The notes under the pieces: generated by a model
What the model was told of the DNA's origin: nothing
The model's input: only the letters and a program-made list of their open reading frames with translations
The model's database searches: none
Shown here: in pieces, positions 18,224 to 27,044 of the stretch
Position numbering within the stretch: the stretch's first letter is position 1
Layout: the number at the start of each line of letters is the position of its first letter
Made by a program: the position numbers and the translations under genes
Assembly (NCBI RefSeq): GCF_000353285.1
Contig: NZ_KB731325.1
Coordinates: 200,381 to 264,380, forward strand
Direction: 5' to 3'
Source of the DNA: Leptolyngbya boryana PCC 6306
GTDB taxonomy: Bacteria; Cyanobacteriota; Cyanobacteriia; Leptolyngbyales; Leptolyngbyaceae
Length of the DNA: 64,000 nucleotides

Positions 18224-19586
18224 GTGCTGGGAACGTCGCTGATGGCAGGGTTTCTGTTGCGATCGCTCTCCGCGTACTTTATGCAGATGCGACAAACGGA
18301 TTTAGAAAATTGGACGACCGCCATTAGTGAAAGTGTTGCAGATGAGTTAGAGCAAGAAAACGTTCAGCGGGTGCAGCAGTTGATGGAACGTCATGGTAAA
18401 CCCGAAACAGTAACCGTGCGTGTTTTGAGTCCAAAAGGCTAGCTACTGGCATCCTCTGCCTATGAAGACTACCGCATCACAAACTGGCTAGCAGTTCCAG
18501 GTGTGCGAGAAGCTTTACAAAATCAGCAGATGGTGCAGGGAACCGCAAAAGGGGTATTAGCGAACGACGATCGCTTGTATGTTGCCCACCCGATTCGGCG
18601 AAATGGACAGCTTTTGGGCGTGTTGCGGATGTCGGTGACACTAGAGCAATTTCAGCGGCAATTTTCGTTTTTATGGTGGATGGTCATTGGAACTCTGTTG
18701 CTAACGATGCTGCTGTGTGCGGTGATCAGCGATCGTTTAGCGAGGAGTTTTTCCATCCCGATTCAAACGATGCGAAATTTTGCGATTCGCTTGGGTAGCG
18801 GTCAGTTTGGTGATAAACTCAGCATTCGTCAAAGTAATGAATTGGATGAACTCGCGATCGAACTCAATCGCATGAGTGAACGGTTAGCCTCACTCGATCA
18901 AGAGCGTCGGACGTTTCTCGCCAATGTCTCGCACGAACTGCGTACCCCAATTAAATATCCAAGTGACCGTAGAAGCCCTGCAAAATGGAGCCGTGGAAGA
19001 ACCGCACTTGCGCGATCGCTTTTTTGAGTCGATTGAAGATGAAACACGACGATTAGCCCGATTGATTCATGATTTACTCGATTTGGGACGATTAGAAGCC
19101 GGAGCAACCTTGTTAGAGCAGCAGCAGATTGATCTCCAGCAACTCATCAACCGTGCCGTTCGAGCGCTCGAAACGCGAATGCAAGCTCGTCAAATGTCCC
19201 TGCATCTCAATGTTGCAAAGGTTTCACTCGTTGGCGATCCAGAACGACTTTTACAAGCCTTATTAAACATTCTGGACAACGCCATCAAGCATTCCAAAGA
19301 AAATTCTCAGGTTTCTATTACTGGCGCACGAGACGGTCAACAAGTCGTGATTACGATTCAGGATCAAGGACCGGGGATTGAGCCAACTGCATTACCTCGA
19401 ATTTTTGAGCAGTTTTATACGGGTGATCCGTCCCGTAAAGGCAATAGTACGGGCTTGGGACTCGCGATCGCACAGCGCATCATTCAAGCACATGGAGGTA
19501 CGATCACAGCAAGCAGTTCAATTGGACAGGGTGCGAAATTCACGATTTACTTACCACTGCACCCATTAGAGCGTTCCACCAATTGA
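18224..19586 (+). pseudogene. Sensor histidine kinase with amber codon and frameshift
   Basis: This was the partner kinase of the broken response regulator: first membrane helix (MAGFLLRSLSAYFM), periplasmic domain, second helix (FLWWMVIGTLLLTMLLCAVI), HAMP, HisKA (ANVSHELRTPI) and HATPase (LLNILDNAIKHS, DQGPGI, STGLGLAIAQRII). Lesion 1: TAG at 18440-18442 in SPKG(stop)LLASS, where CAG (Q) is expected. Lesion 2: a frameshift at about 18955, directly after LRTPI; the continuation NIQVTVEALQNG is in another frame, from about 18955 to 19586. The downstream half could only be made from an internal start. Its 3' end overlaps the convergent kinase gene by 40 bp. Confidence 0.85.
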
Positions 19587-20869
19587 GCAATGATCCTGAC
19601 GAGTTCTTGAGCATTAATCGGCTTTGAGAGGTGCTTATGGAAGCCAGCATTGAGCGCTTGGCGTTGGTCTTCGGGTCGAGCATAGGCAGTCAAGGCAATC
19701 GCCGGAATGTCTCGCCCTCTAGAGGCGCGAATGTGCCGAATCGAGTCATAACCGTCCTCTCCAGGCATGGCTATATCGCTCACAATTACATCGGGTTGGG
19801 TATGTTCTAGAGCGGCGATCTCTGCTTCAGCAGAGCACATCGCAATAACGATCGCTCCCGCCTCTTCGAGAACTTTCTGAACCATCTCACGGTTGTCTGT
19901 ATGATCTTCGACCACGAGAATTTGAAGCTGTTCGAGAGAGGGGATTTCCTCCACTGTAGTCGCTGCCATTACGTTGGGTGCCGAATCAGCGATCGTTTCT
20001 GGATGCCAATTGGAAATCGGTAGATGCACTCTAAAGGTTGTTCCTTGATTGCATCCTTGGCTGTGCGCCTCGATTTTGCCATTGTGCAGTTCAACTAACT
20101 GACGCACGATTGCGAGTCCCAATCCCAGTCCGCCGTGGGCACGAGTTGAAGAACTATCGGCTTGCCGGAAGTGATCAAAAATGTGGGGTAGAAATGTGGG
20201 GTCAATGCCAATTCCCGTATCGCGGATTTGTAGTTCAATCCGGCTATTCGCGGGCATCACTTGCAATTCGACCTGTCCGCCTTCTGGAGTGAACTTGATC
20301 GAATTCGTGAGCAAATTCCAGATAATCTGGCGCAATCGTACCGGATCTGCTTCAATTTTCCCAATCGTGGGATCAAGGTGCATCGAGAGCTGAATCGATT
20401 TAGCATCAGCTTGGGGACGGACGGACTCCACCGTTGCATCAAGGAATGAAGCGAGATCGATCGGATGAATCGAGAGTTCAACTTTGCCGCGCATCAATCT
20501 AGAGACATCAAGAATATCTTCGATCAGTTGCGCTTGTGCTTGGGCATTCCGATTGATTGTTTCTAATGCTCGTCGGGTCGTCGCTGGATCAAACTCACGA
20601 TCGAGCAAGAGTTGGGACCAGCCGAGAATCGAGTTGAGCGGTGTTCGGAGTTCGTGAGAGACGATCGCGAGAAATTCATCTTTCAGACGGTTCGCATTTT
20701 CCGCTTGTTGACGAGCCGCTTGAGCGCGGATGATTTCGGCAGTTTTAGCAATTAATTGGGCCGCTTGCTGTTGGACTTCGAGATTTTTCTTAAATAGACC
20801 TCTTGCGAAATAAAAGCGAAGTTTGAACAGCATCATAACGAACTGGATAACTTGAGATTTAAGCAGCAA
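19547..20869 (-). CDS. Hybrid histidine kinase core with an IS-derived N-terminus
   Basis: A 440-residue protein: coiled coil (about 30-65), HisKA with His72 (IVSHELRTPLNSILGWSQ), HATPase (RQIIWNLLTNSIKF, DTGIGI, GGLGLGLAIVRQ) and receiver (PDVIVSDIAMPGEDGYDS, KPINAQEL). No input domain remains. The first 26 or so residues (LKSQVIQFVMMLFKLRFYFARGLF) are translated from the end of an IS5-like remnant whose terminus lies at about 20796, so the natural N-terminus was lost. The coding start lies within the transposase remnant's last codons (20859-20869). The kinase core resembles the 2.2-14.3 kb array but is clearly more distant. Expression would need a promoter supplied by the IS. Confidence 0.75.
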   Translation of the reverse strand: MLLKSQVIQFVMMLFKLRFYFARGLFKKNLEVQQQAAQLIAKTAEIIRAQAARQQAENANRLKDEFLAIVSHELRTPLNSILGWSQLLLDREFDPATTRRALETINRNAQAQAQLIEDILDVSRLMRGKVELSIHPIDLASFLDATVESVRPQADAKSIQLSMHLDPTIGKIEADPVRLRQIIWNLLTNSIKFTPEGGQVELQVMPANSRIELQIRDTGIGIDPTFLPHIFDHFRQADSSSTRAHGGLGLGLAIVRQLVELHNGKIEAHSQGCNQGTTFRVHLPISNWHPETIADSAPNVMAATTVEEIPSLEQLQILVVEDHTDNREMVQKVLEEAGAIVIAMCSAEAEIAALEHTQPDVIVSDIAMPGEDGYDSIRHIRASRGRDIPAIALTAYARPEDQRQALNAGFHKHLSKPINAQELVRIIAQLVERSNGCSGK

Positions 20870-21159
20870 TCAAGTAAAAGTTCCACAAACCTGCTGCAGT
20901 CAACATTAAACGATCATCAAAATCGGCGACATGATTGCGGTAAACGTGGCTCACGGCATTGTATCGCTTTATTCCCGCAAAAGCGTGTTCACATTTGACC
21001 CGATGCTGACTCAACTCCCGATTTTCCTGTTTCTGTTGCTCAGTCAACGCCTGCTTTTTTGGCTTCTTGTGCCCGATTTTGATGTTGTCGTACTGATTCT
21101 GTAGCCCTTGAAACCCCAAATCTACAGCAATGGCGACTTCAGTGGGAATGGTATGAAGT
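20796..21159 (-). mobile_element. Remnant of a second IS5-family element
   Basis: Contains the 3' third of an IS5-type transposase gene and the probable element terminus AGACCTCTTGCGAAA at about 20796. The other side is cut at 21159 by the ISL3 inverted repeat, and the rest of the element does not reappear beyond the ISL3 copy. Confidence 0.75.
20859..21159 (-). pseudogene. C-terminal fragment of an IS5-family transposase
   Basis: About 100 residues aligning to the last third of the transposase at 17103-18011: DLGFQGLQNQYDNIKIGHKK, CEHAFAGIKRYNAVSHVYRN and the tail LMLTAAGLWNFYLIAA. The second catalytic D (VDLGFQG) and the E (CEHAFAG) are present, but the N-terminal domain and the first D are missing. 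The fragment begins exactly at the ISL3 border. It is a different element from 17047-18055, because the protein differs and the end sequence is not the same. Confidence 0.85.
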
Positions 21160-21192
21160 GTCAACTACCGGAACTTGTCCACTTTTGGTGAA
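21160..21192 (+). repeat. Left inverted repeat of the ISL3 element
   Basis: 33 bp, identical to the reverse complement of 23010-23042. Confidence 0.93.
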
Positions 21193-21196
21193 TTAG

Positions 21197-22921
21197 ATGT
21201 CAAAATGGAATAACAGCTTTTTCCATTTGAATGTGGAACTTTTCAACGAACTATTACCTAATCGAGAACATCTACAGCTTCAAGACTACCAGGTAGATCG
21301 CGACCAGCACGTTATTACTATTTTCGTCTGTTCAACACAATCTAGTAATCCTTGCCCATTATGTGAACAGCGAGCCAAGCAAGTTCATAGTCGCTATCGT
21401 CTGATACTGGCTGATCTGGCATGGGCAGACTACCGCATTGGAATTGAAATAACGGTGCGAAAGTTCTTTTGTCGGAATTCTCGCTGTGAGCGGCGAATTT
21501 TTACTGAGCGTCTTCCCGATGTTATGGAACCCTGGGCAAGACGAACGCAGCGTTTAGCCGAACAGTTGTATGAGATTGCGCTGGGTTTAGGGGGTGCAGC
21601 AGGCACAAAATTGAGTAAAAAGATACATTGTGGTGTGAGCCGAAATACCTTGCTGAGATTGCTGTTCAGACAGCCACTGCCTGCTTACGAAGTTCCCAAA
21701 ACTTTAGGAGTGGATGATTTTGCTTTTTGTAAGCGCTTGAGTTACGGAACGATTTTAGTGGATTTAGACGCACGAAAGCCGATTGCGCTACTCAAAGGGC
21801 GGGATGCGAGCCTGCTTGCAGAATGGCTGAGACAGCAGCCTGGAGTTGAAGTCCTGTCCCGTGACCGTTCCCCGGTGTACAAAAGCGGGATGAGTCAAGG
21901 TGCGCCGAATGCGATTCAAGTTGCAGACCGCTTTCACCTGATTCATAACTTGGCTGAGGTGTTAGAGCAAGTTTTTAGGAGCCACAACAGTGACTTGCGA
22001 CACATTACGTCTACTCATACAGATCATCAGAATCGTGAGGAGCTTGAACGAAGCCGCAATCAAGGAGAATCTATTGAGACTGTCGAACCCTTATCCACAG
22101 TGTTAGAGCGCTTGGATGTACCCATGAAGACATACTATCAACGTCGTCGCGCGTTACATCATGTGGTTTGGCAACTTTTTGAGCAAGGATGGTCAACTGA
22201 AGCGATTGCTCGATATACCGAGATGAGTATCCGAACCGTACAGCGCGACCTCAATAAACCGAAACACGTTGAGCATCAACATCGGGCTGATTATGGTCAG
22301 AACCTAGCAAGTCCTTATCGAGACTATATACTGCAACGCTGTACACTGGGTCATCGATGCGTCGGGCTGTTGGCGGAACTTCAAGCTCAAGGGTACAAAG
22401 GCAGTGACCGAACGTTGAGACGGTACTTGAAGTGGTGAGCAAGCGAAGAACCCAGCAAAGAACCAACAGCACTATCTTTACCTGCTTTGCCATTAATGAA
22501 TGCCCCACCGCCAACTGCTTGGCATCCACCTTTGAGTGCGAATCGAGCCACTTGGTTAGTTTTACGCAAAACTGAGCCTGAAACTCTAAGAGAACAGCAA
22601 TTGCTTAATGCTTTACAGTCCTCTCCTCAGTTTGCTCTGGCCATTGATTTAGCTCAATCGTTTGCTCGATTAGTTCGAGAGCAACAACCGGAGCACTTTG
22701 AGGCATGGCTAGACCAGGCATTACACAGCCAAATTGCTGCTTTTGTCAACTTTGCCAATGGTTTGAAGGAGGACTTTGCTGCAGTTCAAGCCGCAATGAA
22801 GCTTAGTGCGAGCAATGGTCAAGTAGAAGGGCAAATCAATCGATTAAAGCTTCTGAAGCGGCAAATGTATGGTCGGGCTGGAATCGAACTGCTGAGGCGA
22901 CGGTTTCTAGTAGCAAATTGA
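21197..22921 (+). pseudogene. ISL3-family transposase with one in-frame TGA
   Basis: The N-terminus has the ISL3 zinc-binding domain (CPLCEQRAKQVHSRY, then FFCRNSRCERRIFTERLP) and an HTH-like stretch. The DDE core follows, with TLGVDDFAFCKRLSYGTILVD, VEVLSRDRSPVYKSG and QVADRFHLIHNL. The frame stops at TGA 22436-22438 after RRYLKW and continues in the same frame, with PALPLMNAPPPTAWHPP, to the conserved end QVEGQINRLKLLKRQMYGRAG, which contains the catalytic E (VEGQ). The C-terminal 160 residues, and with them the last catalytic residue, would be lost. Apart from this stop the gene looks intact. Confidence 0.85.
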
Positions 22922-22996
22922 GCTATCTGGTAAGCCTATCATAAGAAGTTGCTACGAACCTTCAAGTAGACTGACAACAATCAGATACCACAGTGT

Positions 22997-23761
22997 CTAG
23001 CTCGCTTGCTTCACCAAAAGTGGACAAGTTCCGGTAGTTGACGCGGCATAGACGACGGCGCTCGGTGCTTCCATTCCTAAATTAATGCCGATGATGCAAC
23101 GAGAATGTGTATCCACGATCGTCGTTAGCCACGGTCGTCCTAACACTTCTCCCATTTGATCCACAACCAATAAGTCCGCCCGCGTGTGGTCACATTGCCA
23201 CACTTGATTACTTTCTTTGACTTCGACTTCTAAGCCTTCACGGGTTTTCAGGAGCAAGGTTTCGCCACTCCAGCCAATGGAACGGGAGCGCGATCGCTCC
23301 TCTTGTCGATCCATCTCACTTTGCAGAACGCGATACACACTCGCTCGGCTCGATGGATGACTATCGCCGATTTCTAATGCCCGTGCTGCCACTCGAACGG
23401 CAACTTGGGCACGGCTCATTCTGCGTCCACCCCGATTCCCAGCCCGATACGTTTCCAGAATGTAATCGCTCCAATCTTCGTCGAGTCGCCGCTCTCCCCG
23501 ATCCGATCGCTCTTGTCGCACAACGCCATCGACTCCTTTGGTTTGCCACGCTTTCATCAAAAGCTGCACGTTTCGCACCGTCATGTTCAATTGCTGGGCA
23601 ACCTCTTGCTGAAGCGCGAGATAAGTTGGGCGATCCGGCGCATTTGCCAACCGCTGCATCGATTTGACGCGCTCTTGCTCAGCGAGCGTCAACGACCGCG
23701 ATCGCACTTTGACGCCTGCGTTGTCTGGAACGGGTACTGGCTCAGCTTCCTCGATCGTCAT
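22997..23761 (-). pseudogene. tnsB: TnsB-like transposase of a Tn7/CAST-type transposon, truncated
   Basis: Native sequence is 23043-23761; the last residues (from about STTGTC) come from the ISL3 repeat. N-terminal helix-turn-helix domains (LNMTVRNVQLLMKAWQTKGV; YRAGNRGGRRMSRAQVAVRV; SHPSSRASVYRVL) are followed by the start of an rve/Mu-type DDE core. This part has VWQCDHTRADLLVVDQ (first catalytic D) and GRPWLTTIVDTHSRCIIGINLG (around the second D). From memory of the family, these motifs closely follow cyanobacterial type V-K CAST TnsB. About the last 60% of the protein is missing, as are TnsC, TniQ and any Cas gene. It is a relic; a generic Tn5090/Tn7-like origin is the alternative. Confidence 0.85.
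23010..23042 (-). repeat. Right inverted repeat of the ISL3 element
   Basis: 33 bp, identical in reverse complement to 21160-21192. Confidence 0.93.
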
Positions 23762-23773
23762 GCCCTACTGCTG

Positions 23774-23790
23774 CGAAATTTAATCTGAGA
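23774..23790 (-). repeat. Inner copy of the 17-bp direct repeat
   Basis: TCTCAGATTAAATTTCG on the minus strand, 13 bp upstream of the tnsB start codon. Confidence 0.75.
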
Positions 23791-23875
23791 TTCGACGCTG
23801 TTACTCTACACCCGTCCAAGGTCGCTTCTGTTCTCGCTTTACACAATTTCTCCGTTCGTAACTTTCCGCAAAAAA

Positions 23876-23892
23876 CGTAATTTAATCTGAGA
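23876..23892 (-). repeat. Outer copy of the 17-bp direct repeat
   Basis: TCTCAGATTAAATTACG on the minus strand. It matches 23774-23790 at 16 of 17 positions; the spacing between starts is 102 bp. Confidence 0.75.
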
Positions 23893-23929
23893 CAACCTAT
23901 TCCAGAAATTTACGAAAAATAATTAATTC

Positions 23930-24566
23930 GGTAAACCCCCAGCTCGGCTGGGGGACTCCCAGAGTTTGACAGTTCCAGGAATCTAAGAAAGAGTCTCAAA
24001 GACACGAACACAGTGATTCGTGCAAGGAGACTCAAAATGAAAGATATCGGAAGTTTAAGTCATACGAAGTGGGAGTGCAAATATCATGTGGTATTCATCC
24101 CCAAGTATCGAAAAAAAGCGTTGTACTACGAGCTACGGCAGCATTTAGGCGAATTGTTCCGAGAGTTGGCAGCGCAGAAGGAATGTCGGATTGAGGAAGG
24201 ACATTTGATGAGCGATCATGTGCATATGCTGATCTCAATTCCACCGAAGTACTCGGTGTCGCAAGTGATGGGATACATCAAAGGCAAAAGTGCGATTAGC
24301 ATTGCGAGAACGTATCAGGGGCGGCGGAAGAACTTTACGGGACAACACTTTTGGGCAAGAGGATACTATGTCTCGACGGTGGGACGTGATGAGGCATTAG
24401 TGCGCCAGTACATCCGGGATCAAGAAAAAGAAGATCAGCGGGTGGATCAATTGAATTTCTTCAACGAGTAGCCCGAATGCCTCCTTCAGGAGGTGCTGAA
24501 CTGCCGCTTTGAGCGGCGCACATACGTTAAAGCCTTCGGCTCTGCCGGAGGTTTATTACTCCGGTT
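23930..24566 (+). mobile_element. IS200/IS605-type element with subterminal hairpins
   Basis: A Y1 transposase gene is flanked on the left by a perfect hairpin (CCCCCAGC-TCG-GCTGGGGG, 23936-23954). On the right is a series of hairpins: CCTCC-TTCA-GGAGG at 24480-24493, GCCGCT-TTG-AGCGGC at 24503-24517 and CCGGAG-8nt-CTCCGG at 24545-24564. Such elements have no terminal repeats but recognise hairpins near their ends. The exact cleavage sites were not determined. No tnpB is present. Confidence 0.8.
24037..24471 (+). CDS. tnpA: IS200-type TnpA, Y1 HUH transposase
   Basis: A 144-residue single-strand transposase counted from the ATG at 24037 (a GTG at 24013 would add 8 residues). Typical start WECKYHVVFIPKYRKK; the HUH metal-binding motif is in MSDHVHMLISIPPKY; the catalytic tyrosine is probably in VRQYIRDQEKED near the C-terminus. 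KGKSAISIAR and FWARGYYVSTVG are conserved family blocks. It cuts and rejoins single-stranded element ends at the flanking hairpins. Full length and apparently intact. Confidence 0.93.
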   Translation: MKDIGSLSHTKWECKYHVVFIPKYRKKALYYELRQHLGELFRELAAQKECRIEEGHLMSDHVHMLISIPPKYSVSQVMGYIKGKSAISIARTYQGRRKNFTGQHFWARGYYVSTVGRDEALVRQYIRDQEKEDQRVDQLNFFNE

Positions 24567-24677
24567 TCATCTATCACCACGCTTACCGAGCATTCTTCAC
24601 CAGATGCAGGTATCTCACAGCAACTATTCACACCGTCTCATCTTCGTGATTTTCAAAAGCCGCTTACGGATGCTCGT

Positions 24678-26603
24678 TTGCTGCAATCTGAATCGTTGCA
24701 GGATCAGATTGAGCGCAACCCTGTAGAAATCGCACAACAGGATTCAGACCCATCATCAGAAGAGGAAGAAATTATTGGAGTCGAAAAGCTTCAGAAGCCA
24801 ACCTCAACTCCGGTCTATACGATAGACTCCGATGAAATTCGGCGTGAGAGTGCGGATAGTTTAGCCGAAATTTTGCGGAGGTTGCCCGGATTTGCGGTCA
24901 ATGATGCTGGCTTTGGAGCCGATATTCACACTGGAACTTTCTATCGAGGAGCTTCAATCAATCAGTCTGTATTCCTGCTTAACGGAAGACCGATCGGCAC
25001 CAATGTGAATATTTATCATGGTGGCACTGATTTAAGCTCAATTCCCACAGGTGCGATCGAGCGAGTCGAACTCACGAGCGGAACGGCTGCCACGCTTTAT
25101 GGATCTGAAGCGATCGGGGGTGTTGTTAATGTCGTTACCAAGAAAGGAACTGGCATTCCTCAGTTTAATGGCTTTGCTCAGTTGGGATCATTTAGCACCT
25201 CGAACTATCGCGGCAGCTACTCAGGGGCACTCGGAGCGGTCAACTATCTATTTAGCTATCAACGATTTAAGGCAGATAACGATTACTTTGTTCCGGTTGG
25301 AGCCGCAAATCGAGGTCCGGATGGACGATTGTTTAATGGCGATTCGACTCAAGATAATTACTACGGTAACTTGAGCTTTGACCTCAACGATCGCAACTCA
25401 CTCAGTTTAGATGTTTCGACTGTGACCAGTCGGCGCGGCTTGTTGTATTTTGGATTTCCCTTACAGCGCGATCGTTTAGATCACGATACCGTGAATGTCG
25501 GTTTGACTTGGAAAGCAGCGCTAGGTCGTGGAGACGATTCAACGCTCAATACAACTCTGTCGTTTAATCAAGACTATTTCAGCACTTACGGACCCACACA
25601 AACCACATTCTTTCGCCGAGGGATCGTAAATTCTCGCGGCTTCAATGCCAGAGTCGAACATAACTGGCAAACCAGCAAAACGAACAATTTGCGATGGGGC
25701 GTTGACTTACAAAATTCGCTGCTCAATGGAGAAGCCTTTAGTACGCTGCCGCAACTAGCCCAATTTAACGGTGGGTTCGACCGCGATCGCTTTCAAACTG
25801 CTTTGTTTGCCTTAAATACCTGGCAAATTACCAACAGTTTCCAAGCCGAATTTGGTTTGCGTCAAAACTTTACGAGTGAATTTGGCAGTTATCTCAATCC
25901 TAGTGTTGGAACACGATGGGCAGTCTCTCCTAATCTTGCACTGCGAGGTAGTTGGGTATCTGTGCATCGTAATCCGGGCTTGGATCAACTGTATGCGTTT
26001 GATACGGTTCACAATTGGTTGCCCAATCCTAATCTCAAGCCTGAAACCGGATCGTCTTGGACGGCTGGGATCGATGTACAACTGTCTCAGAGCTTTGCAG
26101 CACAGTTCACTTACTTTGGTAGTCGGTTGAACGATCGCATTGCCGTTCAGTCGGGGCAATGGGCGAATATTGGATTAGTCAACACGAACGGCATTGAGGC
26201 AGCATTGCGCTGGCAGATTGCGCCACAGTGGTCTACGTTTGTCAACTACACTTACACCGATGCCAGGATTGGTAGTGGTGTAGAACAAGGATTGCAGTTG
26301 AGTACGATTCCGTTTTCAGTGGCACGCTTTGGAATTGGTTATGCCTCAAACGGCTGGGAAGTCAATTTATTTGCCAATTACTTCAGTGGCGCACGACGCG
26401 CTTTATTTACGCTTGCGAGCGATAGTTCTCGTGATTTTTCACCCGCCTGGATCAGTTTTGATCTAGGCTTGCGGATTCCCATTGCTCGTGGATTAGGTCT
26501 CAGCGTGTTTCTCGAAAATCTTGCCGATCATAGCTATGAAAAAGTGAACCGGATCTATCAACCTGGTTTGACTTATCGAATTGGTCTAGTTTCAGATTTT
26601 TAG
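24678..26603 (+). CDS. TonB-dependent siderophore receptor, missing its N-terminus
   Basis: Outer-membrane ferric-siderophore receptor. Plug domain (about 35-150): VYTIDSDEIRRESADSLAEIL, FYRGASINQSVFLLNGRPIG, IERVELTSGTAATLYGSEAIGGVVNVVTK. The 22-strand-type barrel runs from about 160 to 641, with LRGSWVSVHRNPGLDQLYAF, NLKPETGSSWTAGIDVQ and a terminal aromatic residue (VSDF). No signal peptide is present. The start used here is a TTG, and the same frame stays open upstream to 24531, through receptor-like linker sequence (from about 24565) and into the end of the IS200 element. The export signal and any AMIN-type domain were thus probably cut away. Without them the protein should not reach the outer membrane; a new start supplying a signal was not found. 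Confidence 0.85.
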   Translation: MLQSESLQDQIERNPVEIAQQDSDPSSEEEEIIGVEKLQKPTSTPVYTIDSDEIRRESADSLAEILRRLPGFAVNDAGFGADIHTGTFYRGASINQSVFLLNGRPIGTNVNIYHGGTDLSSIPTGAIERVELTSGTAATLYGSEAIGGVVNVVTKKGTGIPQFNGFAQLGSFSTSNYRGSYSGALGAVNYLFSYQRFKADNDYFVPVGAANRGPDGRLFNGDSTQDNYYGNLSFDLNDRNSLSLDVSTVTSRRGLLYFGFPLQRDRLDHDTVNVGLTWKAALGRGDDSTLNTTLSFNQDYFSTYGPTQTTFFRRGIVNSRGFNARVEHNWQTSKTNNLRWGVDLQNSLLNGEAFSTLPQLAQFNGGFDRDRFQTALFALNTWQITNSFQAEFGLRQNFTSEFGSYLNPSVGTRWAVSPNLALRGSWVSVHRNPGLDQLYAFDTVHNWLPNPNLKPETGSSWTAGIDVQLSQSFAAQFTYFGSRLNDRIAVQSGQWANIGLVNTNGIEAALRWQIAPQWSTFVNYTYTDARIGSGVEQGLQLSTIPFSVARFGIGYASNGWEVNLFANYFSGARRALFTLASDSSRDFSPAWISFDLGLRIPIARGLGLSVFLENLADHSYEKVNRIYQPGLTYRIGLVSDF

Positions 26604-27005
26604 GCATTGCCGGATTAATTGGTTTTCGTAAGTGTCAAGCTTCTGAATTCCTTTAGCTCTCAACCTTGGAGCTGATTTATAAGGAGAATCTAAACGTAGA
26701 CGACGATTCGCTTAATGCTGAAACGAATGACCGCTTAACTTCTTGCTTATGAATTCTGTAAGGCTTTTACTTGCTTATAGTGATCGGGAATGTACGATTG
26801 CCCAACGTCCATTTCCTCGCTATCGTGGATTGTATGTATCAAGGTTTAGATACTACCCGCTCGATGCGTTTGATGATGGTTTTCCTGATTCAGTTTGCTT
26901 CACCAACAGTGGGACTGAGAAAGTTACAGGATTGTCAGTCAAAGTGGGAGAGCGCGTTTTTCAGCTTGAGAACAAAAACGGACTGTTTCTGATCTCTTCG
27001 GAAAT

Positions 27006-27014
27006 AGCAAACAT
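27006..27014. repeat. 9-bp target duplication of the IS4-like element, left copy
   Basis: AGCAAACAT, repeated at 29743-29751 immediately outside the opposite inverted repeat. Confidence 0.9.
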
Positions 27015-27036
27015 CTAAGTACAGGACAAAAATTGT

Positions 27037-27044
27037 AGAGTATC
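27037..27044. repeat. 8-bp target duplication of the IS66 element, left copy
   Basis: AGAGTATC, repeated at 28620-28627. Confidence 0.9.

Larger units (their letters stand above)
21160..23042 (+). mobile_element. ISL3-family insertion sequence with 33-bp perfect inverted repeats
   Basis: Perfect 33-bp inverted repeats lie at 21160-21192 and 23010-23042, beginning GTCAACTACCGGAACTTGTC. The element is 1883 bp and carries one transposase gene. ISL3 elements normally make 8-bp target duplications, but the flanks differ: TATGAAGT on the left (IS5 remnant) and GCGGCATA on the right (TnsB gene). The two sides were therefore not neighbours when the element inserted. Confidence 0.92.
23762..23894 (-). 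other. Candidate Tn7/CAST-type transposon end (TnsB-binding repeats)
   Basis: This non-coding stretch lies directly upstream of the tnsB relic, where such transposons have their left end. Read on the minus strand it would begin TGTCTCAGATTAAATTACG at 23894, a 5'-TGT tip as in Tn7-like elements. A second near-identical copy of the 17-mer lies next to the gene. Two spaced direct repeats near a TGT terminus are what TnsB sites look like. The exact border is inference. Confidence 0.5.

Noticed and set aside
23774-23894. The two spaced 17-bp repeats as a CRISPR array
   Set aside because: There are only two copies 102 bp apart, placed as transposon-end sites; no regular spacer pattern exists here or elsewhere in the window.
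23936-23954. GC-rich hairpin as an intrinsic terminator
   Set aside because: No T-run follows and it sits at the expected subterminal position of the IS200 element.
26771-26992. Alternative-frame open frame within the split small gene
   Set aside because: The competing frame is supported because it continues perfectly after removal of the IS4-like element; this one is not.
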